NCBI GenBank assembly: GCA_017442865.1
Contig: JAFRXK010000043.1
Location: 21,996-85,995 of the forward strand
Source: Lachnospiraceae bacterium
Lineage (GTDB): Bacteria; Bacillota; Clostridia; Lachnospirales; Lachnospiraceae
Direction: 5' to 3'
DNA length: 64,000 nucleotides
Position 1 is the stretch's first letter. Each line of letters opens with the position of its first letter. This document shows, one piece after another, positions 52,430 to 60,145 of the stretch. The notes under the pieces are model-generated. The model was not told the DNA's origin. It made no database searches and saw nothing but the letters and a program-made list of their open reading frames with translations. A program made the position numbers and the translations under genes.

Positions 52430-54019
52430 ATGGCAGAAGATAAGAACAATAATATTGATGATAAAGAAAAAAAGTTAAATGGTTTTGTGGACGATACCAC
52501 AGACAGCGATGAATCGGATGATGGAGATTACGAGAAGGTCTGCTTTGTGTGCAGGAGAAATGAAAGGACTGCGGGCAGGATGATCAGCATGCCGGGAGGT
52601 ATCGACGTGTGCAGCGATTGTCTGCAGAAGGCATTCAATACATTTGGCAATATGGATCCTTCCATGCTGCCACCGGAAATGCAGGGGATGACAGGCGCAC
52701 CATGGATGACAGGTATACCGGGGATGACAGGTATGCCGGGCGGATTTACAAATAGTGCCGCAAAGGCTTCGGAGGATGATTCGGAGGATGCTTCAAAGGG
52801 TGACGGCAGGAAGTCTGGACAGGGGATTCCGAATTTAAGCTTTATAAACCTCGGTGACCTTACAGGCTTTGGACGCGAGATACCAAAGAGACAGAAGGTA
52901 AAGAAAAAGAAGGATGATGTAAAAGAGGTCTTTGACAGGAACAAGGTGCCTGCACCGCACAAGCTTAAGGCGATGCTTGATGAGTATGTAGTCGGACAGG
53001 AAAAGGCGAAGAAGGCCATTTCCGTGGCGATTTACAACCATTATAAAAGAGTCGGTTCAGACAACAAGGACGGCATAGAGATTGAAAAGTCAAATATGCT
53101 TCTGCTCGGACCTACCGGAAGCGGTAAGACATATCTGGTAAAGACGATTGCAAAGCTTTTAGATGTGCCGCTTGCAATAGCAGATGCGACCTCACTTACC
53201 GAGGCAGGCTATATCGGTGATGATATAGAGAGCGTTGTGTCAAAGCTTCTTGCAGAGGCAGACAATGATGTGGAAAAAGCAGAGCACGGCATCATTTACA
53301 TAGACGAGATAGACAAGATTGCGAAGAAGAAAAATACGAACACCAGAGACGTAAGCGGCGAGTCGGTGCAGCAGGAATTATTAAAGATGCTGGAGGGCAG
53401 CGTGGTTGAGGTTCCTGTGGGCAGCAACAGCAAGAATGCGATGGTGCCTATGGCAACAGTTGACACCACCAACATACTCTTTATCTGCGGCGGCGCATTC
53501 CCGGGACTTGAAGAAATCATAAAAGAGCGCCTCAACGAAAAATCATCCATCGGCTTTGAAGCAGACTTGAAGGATAAGCATGATGAAGACAAGAACCTGC
53601 TTACAAAGGCAAAGGTGGACGATTTAAGAAAATTCGGCATGATTCCGGAGTTTCTCGGACGTCTTCCGATTATCGTTTCGCTGGAGACACTTACGAAGGA
53701 CTTCCTCGTGCGCATTCTCACCGAGCCGAAGAATGCTATTTTGAGCCAGTACAAGAAGCTGCTTGCAATGGACGAGGTACAGCTTGAATTTTCTGAGGGC
53801 GCATTGGAGGCTATAGCCGAAAAGGCGATGGAGAAGAACACCGGAGCCAGAGCGTTAAGGTCGATATTAGAAGAATTCATGCTGGATATTATGTATGAGA
53901 TTCCGAAGGATGACAATATAGGCAGGGTAGTAATAACCAAAGAATATATTGAAAATACCGGAGGACCGATTATCGAGATGCGAGGCATGGAGACAACGGC
54001 ACTTCCACAGAAAGATTAG
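52430..54019 (+). CDS. clpX: ClpX ATPase subunit with long linker
   Basis: ClpX unfolds proteins and feeds them to ClpP. The N-terminal zinc site has C38, C41, C61 and C64. Walker A is GPTGSGKT at 227-234, followed by the Walker B region IIYIDEIDKIAKK and a C-terminal NTGARALRSILEE sensor. At 529 residues it is about 110 longer than the usual 415-425. The extra length is mostly a Gly/Met/Thr-rich and acidic linker between the zinc domain and the ATPase (about 75-165, with GMTG repeats). No clpP or tig lies beside it. The 3' end is repeated downstream. Confidence 0.93.
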   Translation: MAEDKNNNIDDKEKKLNGFVDDTTDSDESDDGDYEKVCFVCRRNERTAGRMISMPGGIDVCSDCLQKAFNTFGNMDPSMLPPEMQGMTGAPWMTGIPGMTGMPGGFTNSAAKASEDDSEDASKGDGRKSGQGIPNLSFINLGDLTGFGREIPKRQKVKKKKDDVKEVFDRNKVPAPHKLKAMLDEYVVGQEKAKKAISVAIYNHYKRVGSDNKDGIEIEKSNMLLLGPTGSGKTYLVKTIAKLLDVPLAIADATSLTEAGYIGDDIESVVSKLLAEADNDVEKAEHGIIYIDEIDKIAKKKNTNTRDVSGESVQQELLKMLEGSVVEVPVGSNSKNAMVPMATVDTTNILFICGGAFPGLEEIIKERLNEKSSIGFEADLKDKHDEDKNLLTKAKVDDLRKFGMIPEFLGRLPIIVSLETLTKDFLVRILTEPKNAILSQYKKLLAMDEVQLEFSEGALEAIAEKAMEKNTGARALRSILEEFMLDIMYEIPKDDNIGRVVITKEYIENTGGPIIEMRGMETTALPQKD

Positions 54020-54145
54020 CGGCACGTCGGATAAGATATGGCACAGCTTTAGGAGTGGAGGACGGCGCTCCCATATAAAAATTAGAAGCCGGGCGGATAG
54101 GATACGGCGCGGCTTTAGGAGTGGAGGACGGGACTTCCACAAAAA
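53990..54145. repeat. Tandem copies of the clpX 3' end
   Basis: The block from the clpX tail (GGAG...ACGGCACTTCCACA) with its stop and following CGGATAAGATATGGC recurs about 60-70 bases later as GTGGAGGACGGCGCTCCC with CGGATAGGATACGGC. A third partial unit follows (GTGGAGGACGGGACTTCCAC). The copies are not genes. Confidence 0.75.
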
Positions 54146-54173
54146 AACAAGTGAATATAAGACAGATTAAATC

Positions 54174-54261
54174 AGTCAATACTTCAGCCCGAATGTCATA
54201 TATTAATAAAAAGACATTCGGGTATTTTATAGCTGATTGTAAGGAAGCATCAATTTCAAAT
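54174..54261 (+). repeat. 88-bp direct repeat, left copy
   Basis: It matches 56171-56258 at 86 of 88 bases, offset 1997. It holds a terminator hairpin and an open 23-codon fragment equal to the start of the S8 protease frame, which stops at TAG 54260-54262. The two repeats bracket the Schlafen-type ATP-binding gene. Confidence 0.92.
54188..54229 (+). terminator. Terminator downstream of clpX
   Basis: CCCGAATGTC (54188-54197) pairs perfectly with GACATTCGGG (54213-54222), followed by TATTTTA. It lies in the left 88-bp repeat. From here to the next gene (about 54262-54516) I see no other feature. Confidence 0.75.
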
Positions 54262-54516
54262 TAGAATATTAACACAATCAGAGATTATCAGTAATTAGCT
54301 GCTGTATCATTTTATAAAAAAGATAGTAAAAACCAATAAAACAATGTATAATAAATAAAGATATTTGTTAATGCACAATGAAGGAAAAATTCATATATGT
54401 GAATGTGATTATGACAAAAAGGAAATAGATAATTAATAAAAGCTTCTTGGCAATTATGGACTACTATGGCTGTGATGTGCGTTTTGTGTATGAAAAAAGG
54501 AAAGCAGGTGAAAATC

Positions 54517-56106
54517 GTGACGATAAATGAAGTGCTTGCAAAAGATGAGAAACAGATATTTGATAGGAAAAGTATTAATATCAAGGCTGTGGATTTGTCT
54601 GATACGATTTGTGCCTTCGCAAATGCCGACGGAGGAACGATAGCAATAGGTATATCTGATAAAACGCGACGTGTTGAGGGAGTAGACTATCATTTAGAGC
54701 AATTAAATGAAATTCTTCGTGCTCCTATTGATTATTGTAATCCTTCTGTACCGGTTAATACGGAACTGATAGAATGCACTAATCATGAAGGAAAAGAAGA
54801 TCATGTTCTCCTTATGCATATTGAGGCAAGTCCCTTATTCCACGTAAATCAGGCAGACGAAGCCTTTGTTCGTGTTGGCGATAAAAGTAAGAAACTGAAT
54901 TTTGAAGATAGAATGACTATGATGTATGCAAAGGGTGTCCGATATTATGAGGATGAGCCAGTTGCAGATGCGACAATGGATGATTTAGAGCTTGATTTTG
55001 TAAGAGAGTATTGTAGGAAAATAGGATATTCCAAATCTCCAGAATCATATTTACGTGAAAACAAGAAATTTGTTACGATGAAAGACAATAAAGAGCAGGT
55101 ATCGGTTGCTGCGATATTGCTCTTTGGGAAGAAGCCACAGGATTTCTTCCCACGAGCGTTTATAAGATTTATTCGCTACGATGGAACTGAGGCTTTGGTT
55201 GGTAAGGATATGAATGTTGTCAAGGATGTTATCTTTGATGGAAGAATACTAGAACAGGTAGAAAAAGCTGTTGAGTTTATTAAAATTCAAATGAAAGAGA
55301 AAACATATCTTGGTCATGATGGTATTTTTGTGACGGAAGAAGAATATAGTGAGTTTGTCCGCACGGAGATTGTAGTTAATGCAGCGACTCATCGTGACTA
55401 TGGGATTAAAGGAACAGATATTCAGATAAAGATGTTTGATGACCGCTTGGAGGTTGATAGTCCAGGTACATTTGCCGGAATGGTAAAAAAAGAAAACATT
55501 AGATTTACCCATTTTTCCAGAAATCCAAAGATTGCAGCATTTCTTAAGGATTATGGCTATGTGAAGGAATTTGGAGAGGGCGTTGAACGTATGTGCAAGG
55601 AACTGGAAGCAGCTGGACTCCCTGATCCTGTGTTTAACAACAGTACATTTATTCTTAAAACTACAATTATGAGCTCATCTTATAAAAGGTTGCCGATTAG
55701 AGAAGGAAAAGCTGCTGATTCGGTTTACAAGTTGCCAATTGGAGAAAGGAACGTTGCCGATTTGTTTCAAAGGTTGCCGATTGGAGAAGGGAAAGTTGCC
55801 GATTCAATTCAAAACGGCAAGTTTGAAGATAAAGAGTTGCCGATTAAACTTTTTAAAGAGGATTTTATAAAGTCTTGTTCAGATAAAGGGTATAGAGGAT
55901 CAACAATTGATAATTTACAAAAGGTATATGACGATATTGAAGTAAATCAAGTTTTTGGATCAGAGTATATAATAAAAATACTTGATTGCTCAGAGCGAAC
56001 AGCAAGAAATATTATTGCTAAACTAAAAGAGTCAGATACTATTGTTACGGTTGTCGGAAAAGGAAAGGGAAAGTATCGATTTAAGTATGTAGATGAAATA
56101 CATTAA
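54517..56106 (+). CDS. Schlafen AlbA_2-type ATP-binding protein
   Basis: This 529-residue protein has an N-terminal AlbA_2 (Schlafen-like) domain: FDRKSINIKAVDLSDTICAF, ANADGGTIAIGI. A GHKL/HATPase_c_4-like domain follows (RTEIVVNAATHRDYGIKGTD, FGEGVERMCKEL). Three or four short units around LPIGEGKVADS (about residues 395-450) then lead to a C-terminal winged-helix-like part with CSERTARNIIAKLKES. Such proteins are putative regulators, some tied to mobile DNA or defence. I prefer GTG 54517 (GCAGGTG upstream); ATG 54490 is also possible. Codon use and AT content differ from neighbours and it sits between 88-bp repeats, both signs of transfer. Confidence 0.82.
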   Translation: MTINEVLAKDEKQIFDRKSINIKAVDLSDTICAFANADGGTIAIGISDKTRRVEGVDYHLEQLNEILRAPIDYCNPSVPVNTELIECTNHEGKEDHVLLMHIEASPLFHVNQADEAFVRVGDKSKKLNFEDRMTMMYAKGVRYYEDEPVADATMDDLELDFVREYCRKIGYSKSPESYLRENKKFVTMKDNKEQVSVAAILLFGKKPQDFFPRAFIRFIRYDGTEALVGKDMNVVKDVIFDGRILEQVEKAVEFIKIQMKEKTYLGHDGIFVTEEEYSEFVRTEIVVNAATHRDYGIKGTDIQIKMFDDRLEVDSPGTFAGMVKKENIRFTHFSRNPKIAAFLKDYGYVKEFGEGVERMCKELEAAGLPDPVFNNSTFILKTTIMSSSYKRLPIREGKAADSVYKLPIGERNVADLFQRLPIGEGKVADSIQNGKFEDKELPIKLFKEDFIKSCSDKGYRGSTIDNLQKVYDDIEVNQVFGSEYIIKILDCSERTARNIIAKLKESDTIVTVVGKGKGKYRFKYVDEIH

Positions 56107-56170
56107 TGGAATCGTGAGAAAAACTGATTATTAAACCAATAAAATAATTATTTGAAGCTTTAAGATATTA

Positions 56171-56258
56171 AGTCAATACTTCAGCCCGAATGTCATATAT
56201 TAATAAAAAGACATTCGGGTTTTTTATGGCTGATTGTAAGGAAGCATCAATTTCAAAT
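56171..56258 (+). repeat. 88-bp direct repeat, right copy
   Basis: Right copy of the repeat at 54174-54261. Here the frame runs on into the S8 protease gene, so this is probably the original locus and the left copy the duplicate. Confidence 0.92.
56185..56225 (+). terminator. Hairpin with T-run abutting the S8 protease start
   Basis: CCCGAATGTC (56185-56194) pairs with GACATTCGGG (56210-56219), followed by six T ending one base before ATG 56226. It looks like a terminator but may also act as a leader control element. Confidence 0.7.
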
Positions 56259-57920
56259 GATTATGCTGATTTTATATACGATTATGAATCAACCGTGATG
56301 GCAGGAATTGAATTCCCGGAGGATTCGTGTATACAGCAGATAGCAATAGGGATGGGGGTATATTATGGCGAGAGGAGCAGGATACCTGATATAGATATTC
56401 AGTTCTACGGATATTTCTCCATCCCTCGTTTGTATACAATACTGGATACAAGCAGCATGGAGGCCTCGGGGATTTTAAAAATAATTAATCAGCCGCTGCT
56501 GGGACTAAGCGGCAAGGACGTGCTTATAGGCTTTATTGATACCGGAATAGACTACACAAATCCGGTTTTTTTTGATGAGCTGGGCAATTCAAGGATAGAG
56601 GGAATATGGGACCAGACAGACCAGACGGGACAGCCGCCGCTTGGTATATTTTATGGGAGTGAGTATACGGGCGAGGATATCAGGCGGGCGCTTAGGCAGC
56701 CCGACCCTCTTTCGGTGGTGCCACAGACAGATGATGACGGGCATGGCACATTTATGGCGTCGATTGCGGCAGGAAGGCTTGATATTGAAAATGACTTTAC
56801 GGGGGCGGCGCCGCAGGCGAGCATTGCCATGGTTAAGCTAAAGCCGGCAAAACAATACCTGAAGGACTTTTATCTGGTGAGCGGCGATGAGCCGATATAT
56901 CAGGAAAATGATATAATGACAGGGGTAAAATATTTATTGAACCTCCAGAGAAGGCTGAAAATGCCTATGGTTATCTGCGTGGGACTCGGAACCAACAACG
57001 GAGGGCATACGGGCGGAGCACCGCTTGGCGTTTTGCTGGACTATGTGTGCTCAACAATTGGGACATCCGCGGTGATATCGGTGGGAAACGAAGCAAATGC
57101 CGCACATCATTTCCTGGGTGCAATACAAAGAGAGGGCGAATATGAGGATGTGGAAATAAGAGTGCCAGAGGGCCAGCCGGGCTTTACCGTGGAGCTTTGG
57201 GCGCAGGCGCCTGAGCAGTATTCGATAGAAATCATTTCGCCGTCGGGAGAGACCACTGACAGAATACCGGTGCGCATAGGTGGAAGCGGCGTCTACAGGT
57301 ATGTGCTCGACAGAAGCACGGCGTTTGTGGATTACGAAATATTTCAGTCGGGAACCGGAAACCAGCTTATATTTGTAAGGCTGGCGACGCCGTCGGCGGG
57401 CATCTGGACATTGAGGGTATTTAATGACTATTTTATTAACGGAAATTATCATGTCTGGCTGCCGATAACAGGCGTGGGAAGCGACGAGGTGGTTTTCCTG
57501 CAGCCAAATCCAAATACGACAATAGTTATACCTTCTACCGCCCAGAGGGCGATAAGCGTTGCTGCGTACAATCACGTAAACGGAAGCATTTATATTAATT
57601 CAAGCCGCGGCTTTACAAGAAATAATGCAATCAAGCCCGATATAACCGCGCCGGGCGTGAATGTGTACGGCGCACTGCCGGATGGACGGTTTACGAGAAG
57701 GAGCGGCACGAGCGTTGCGGCGGCGCATGTGGCGGGGGCGGCGGCACTTATACTTGAGTGGGGAATAAATGACGGAAACATACCGCTAATGACAAACAGC
57801 GACATAAAAACGATAATCACAAGAGGTGCGATAAGAAGCCCCGACATTACTTATCCGAGCAGAGTATGGGGTTATGGAATACTGGATTTATATTCGTCAT
57901 TTGAAAAAATAAACCGCTGA
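56226..57920 (+). CDS. S8 (subtilisin) family peptidase, Csp-like
   Basis: This 564-residue serine protease carries the catalytic triad D105 (GFIDTGIDY), H173 (DGHGTFMAS) and S496 (SGTSVAAAHVAG). A domain of about 200 residues inserted between His and Ser (about 290-440) is the jellyroll seen in clostridial CspB-type proteases. There is no signal peptide, also as in Csp proteins. The start opens CKEASISNDYADFIYDYE, the family's usual N-terminus. ATG 56226 has no ribosome site and directly follows a T-run; ATG 56190 lies in the hairpin stem. Which is used is unclear. A target in spore germination or surface processing is possible but not shown. Confidence 0.9.
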   Translation: MADCKEASISNDYADFIYDYESTVMAGIEFPEDSCIQQIAIGMGVYYGERSRIPDIDIQFYGYFSIPRLYTILDTSSMEASGILKIINQPLLGLSGKDVLIGFIDTGIDYTNPVFFDELGNSRIEGIWDQTDQTGQPPLGIFYGSEYTGEDIRRALRQPDPLSVVPQTDDDGHGTFMASIAAGRLDIENDFTGAAPQASIAMVKLKPAKQYLKDFYLVSGDEPIYQENDIMTGVKYLLNLQRRLKMPMVICVGLGTNNGGHTGGAPLGVLLDYVCSTIGTSAVISVGNEANAAHHFLGAIQREGEYEDVEIRVPEGQPGFTVELWAQAPEQYSIEIISPSGETTDRIPVRIGGSGVYRYVLDRSTAFVDYEIFQSGTGNQLIFVRLATPSAGIWTLRVFNDYFINGNYHVWLPITGVGSDEVVFLQPNPNTTIVIPSTAQRAISVAAYNHVNGSIYINSSRGFTRNNAIKPDITAPGVNVYGALPDGRFTRRSGTSVAAAHVAGAAALILEWGINDGNIPLMTNSDIKTIITRGAIRSPDITYPSRVWGYGILDLYSSFEKINR

Positions 57921-57964
57921 GAAAATTAAAAGAGAATATGAAATTAGCTAAGAGACCGTATTTA

Positions 57965-57990
57965 CCGGATGGCTCATTTGAGTCATCCGG
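57965..57990. terminator. Bidirectional terminator between S8 and LspA-like genes
   Basis: CCGGATGGCTCA and TGAGTCATCCGG form a 12-bp stem with one mismatch and a TT loop, placed between convergent genes. Confidence 0.75.
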
Positions 57991-58006
57991 CTTTGAATAT
58001 CTGCTC

Positions 58007-58453
58007 TTATGAAAATAATGAAAAGAATCCTGCTATAATTGCGCCGAGCGCTATAAAGAAATCTCCGAGATTGAATACAATTTTTTTGAAAAAGCCGTGA
58101 GGGATTCTTATGTAATCTACGACATAGCCTCTTACAAAATGGTCGTAAAAATTGCTCCATGCGCCGCCGATAAACATGCCGAAGCCAAGCTTTACAAGGG
58201 TCAAGCCCTTTTTAAAGAGCAGTGGTATGTATATGATATACAAAACAATCATTGCGCCGGATATAAGATATTTAACAAGAAGAGGCTTGCCGGACAATCT
58301 GCCGAGCATAACGCCTCTGTTGTGAAGGCGGGTGATGATTATGTGGCCGTTTGCAAGCTGCCTGTCAGGATGCTTCTTTTCAATTTTGCTTTTAACGAAA
58401 ATATCAGACATAAATACAACTGCTGATGCGATAATGCTAATAATATTGCTCAT
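58007..58453 (-). CDS. lspA: Signal peptidase II (LspA-like)
   Basis: This 148-residue membrane protein has four helices and the LspA pattern. GGAWSNFYDHFVRGYVVDYI gives one catalytic Asp (D113), and VFNLGDFFIALG gives the other (D131). LspA removes the signal peptide of lipoproteins at the membrane. An odd point is the first conserved motif: HNRGVMLG stands where most LspA have N-x-G-A-A-F. It may be a divergent second copy. The basic N-terminal loop (KSKIEKKHPDRQ) is short. It is convergent with the S8 gene. Confidence 0.78.
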   Translation of the reverse strand: MSNIISIIASAVVFMSDIFVKSKIEKKHPDRQLANGHIIITRLHNRGVMLGRLSGKPLLVKYLISGAMIVLYIIYIPLLFKKGLTLVKLGFGMFIGGAWSNFYDHFVRGYVVDYIRIPHGFFKKIVFNLGDFFIALGAIIAGFFSLFS

Positions 58454-58528
58454 AAGGCGTCTCCATTGATAAAATATTGTGTTTTTATTATAACGTTAAA
58501 ATAAGCTGCGCGCAATTATAATAATGAA

Positions 58529-58548
58529 ATGTTGTACAAACTGTTGTA
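58529..58548 (+). repeat. Paired TGTTGTA site, 3' side of integrase
   Basis: TGTTGTA-CAAAC-TGTTGTA: two direct 7-mers 12 bases apart. The whole 20-mer matches 60036-60055 at 17 of 20 positions. It may be a recombinase or excisionase binding site. Nothing else is evident in the gap 58454-58665 except the hairpin at 58582. Confidence 0.6.
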
Positions 58549-58581
58549 AGTTTAGAGGTAATATAATTGACGGATATGAGT

Positions 58582-58654
58582 ACTCAGGCGGCAGCCAAAG
58601 CCTCATGCTTTGGCTGCCGCCTGAGTATATGAGGTCTTTGGCTGCCGCCTGAGA
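58582..58654. repeat. Perfect 20-bp hairpin plus an extra right arm
   Basis: The arm ACTCAGGCGGCAGCCAAAGC (58582-58601), a 5-base loop CTCAT and its exact complement (58607-58626) form a strong hairpin. A further copy of the right arm, TTTGGCTGCCGCCTGAG, lies at about 58637-58653. It sits just after the integrase stop and could end integrase transcription or be a recombination site. Confidence 0.85.
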
Positions 58655-58665
58655 CTTGCAAAAAG

Positions 58666-59937
58666 CTAAAATATTTTTATTTTATTATCGAGGTTTTCAA
58701 ACACCTCTTTCTTTTTCTTTTCAGTTGCTTCGGCATATATATTCATAGTTGTTGTAATGCTGCTGTGTCCCATTATAGCCTGTATAACCTTTATGTTGGT
58801 TTCATTTTCACAGAATCTTGTGCAAAATGTGTGTCTTAGTGTATGTACCGAAAAATGCGGCAGAAGCAGAGGCTCGCGGTTTTCAAGCTCTGCGTGTGCG
58901 GTTTCTTCCTTGTTGTAGTCGGTATATATGCGCGTAATCGCCTGATTAAGTGCAATAGGTACAAACACCTGTCCGAATCTGTTTGTAAATACAAAATTGG
59001 TGTAGCCTTCAATTATCGGTGAGGCGTGCCCTCTTTCCTGCTGGCTGGCTTTTTCGTTGAGCAGAGCTTCTTTAACGATAGTCAGCATCGGGATTGTTCT
59101 GGTTCCGTTCTCTGTCTTTGGCGAGGTTATGTGAAAATTACTTTTGCCGTCCTCGTCCATTATATAGACAAGGTTGTGGTTTATGCTGATTATATTTTTT
59201 TTAAAATCGCAGTCATCCCAGCGAAGTCCGATTAGTTCGCCGACCCTGCAGCCGGTGCCAAGGAAGACCGTAAATAAGGGCAGCCAGTGCTTATATGTCT
59301 CACTATTTGAGATATAGTTTAAAAATGCAGACTGCTGTGCTTCTGTCAGAGCGTGGCATTTAGATGCTTTCCTTCGGTTCTTTTTTTTGATTTCTGACAT
59401 TATACCATCTGTAGGATTTTTGAGCAGGATATCATTCCTTACGGCAAGCTTAAAAAGCTGGTGAAGGATGGTGTTTATTGAAGCAATGCTGTTAATGGTA
59501 AGATTATTATTAATAATAAGATTGTTGTAATAATTAAAAACGTCAGAATATTTTATTGCTGCTATTTTTTTAACTCCGATGCTGTTTCTTACATATTTAT
59601 TATACATGTAAAAATAATGGCTGCGGGTGTTGATTTTCAGTTCATTATTTTCTGCAGTGTACATTTCAAATAAATTATTCAGGGTTAGCTTGTTTTTTAT
59701 GCTGCTGTCAATGCCCTCGTATCTGTCACGTTCTATATTGGCTATTTTTTCACGAAGACTTAAATCGTCACGCTTTCCGGAGGGCGTAGCATCCGTCGGA
59801 ACCAGCTTCCATGAATACACATATTTTTTGTTTTTTTCGTTGTCATAGTATCGATACATATAACGTCCATCAGGGCGTTGAAACTCGTTGTCTTTTAGTA
59901 TTCGACCTTTTTTATCAGTCCTTTTTATTCCAGCCAT
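58666..59937 (-). CDS. Tyrosine recombinase (Tn916 Int-like)
   Basis: This 423-residue integrase has an N-terminal arm-binding domain (about residues 15-48, FQRPDGRYMYRYYDNEKNKK), a core-binding domain (about 85-190) and a catalytic domain. It has all key residues: R231 (GCRVGEL), K274 (SPKTENGTR), H365-x-x-R368 (HTLRHTF), H391 (GHSSI) and the nucleophile Y401 (MNIYAEA). No excisionase, relaxase or phage gene lies nearby, so it is an orphan. It lies divergent to a giant surface protein gene and between two paired TGTTGTA sites, which suggests local DNA rearrangement. Confidence 0.93.
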   Translation of the reverse strand: MAGIKRTDKKGRILKDNEFQRPDGRYMYRYYDNEKNKKYVYSWKLVPTDATPSGKRDDLSLREKIANIERDRYEGIDSSIKNKLTLNNLFEMYTAENNELKINTRSHYFYMYNKYVRNSIGVKKIAAIKYSDVFNYYNNLIINNNLTINSIASINTILHQLFKLAVRNDILLKNPTDGIMSEIKKKNRRKASKCHALTEAQQSAFLNYISNSETYKHWLPLFTVFLGTGCRVGELIGLRWDDCDFKKNIISINHNLVYIMDEDGKSNFHITSPKTENGTRTIPMLTIVKEALLNEKASQQERGHASPIIEGYTNFVFTNRFGQVFVPIALNQAITRIYTDYNKEETAHAELENREPLLLPHFSVHTLRHTFCTRFCENETNIKVIQAIMGHSSITTTMNIYAEATEKKKKEVFENLDNKIKIF

Positions 59938-59990
59938 TATTTATTTTCCTCCAAATACTATTATTAAAATTAAAATGTGACAACACTATA

Positions 59991-60020
59991 ATTATAATAG
60001 TTAAGTAGTTTTAGCGTCAA
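59991..60020 (-). promoter_or_regulatory. Sigma-A promoter of the integrase
   Basis: Read on the minus strand: TTGACG (60015-60020), an 18-base spacer and TATAAT (59991-59996), about 55 bases before the integrase ATG. It lies between ACAACACT (59980-59987) and AGTGTTGT (60047-60054), an 8-bp inverted pair. Confidence 0.6.
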
Positions 60021-60035
60021 ATAAAATCAAGCAAA

Positions 60036-60055
60036 TTGTTGTAAAAAGTGTTGTA
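60036..60055 (+). repeat. Paired TGTTGTA site, 5' side of integrase
   Basis: TGTTGTA-AAAAG-TGTTGTA, the partner of 58529-58548. It overlaps a possible promoter for the surface protein gene (TTGTAA 60039-60044, TATTAT 60063-60068). Confidence 0.6.
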
Positions 60056-60145
60056 TATTTTATATTATATCAGATTTTTATTATAAAATATATATATTTT
60101 TTATATAATTTTCTTTAGGAGAAAAATAAAGGAAGGTGGTTTTTA

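Noticed and set aside
53296..53988. 230-codon minus-strand frame opposite clpX
   Set aside because: A shadow of the clpX codon pattern, rich in Ser and Ile, without domain or ribosome site.
53949..54170. 73-codon frame across the clpX tail repeats
   Set aside because: It overlaps clpX in another frame and consists of the duplicated gene-end units. No evidence that it is translated.
58097..58426. 109-codon plus-strand frame opposite the LspA-like gene
   Set aside because: Antisense to a gene with clear LspA motifs and convergent layout; no family match.
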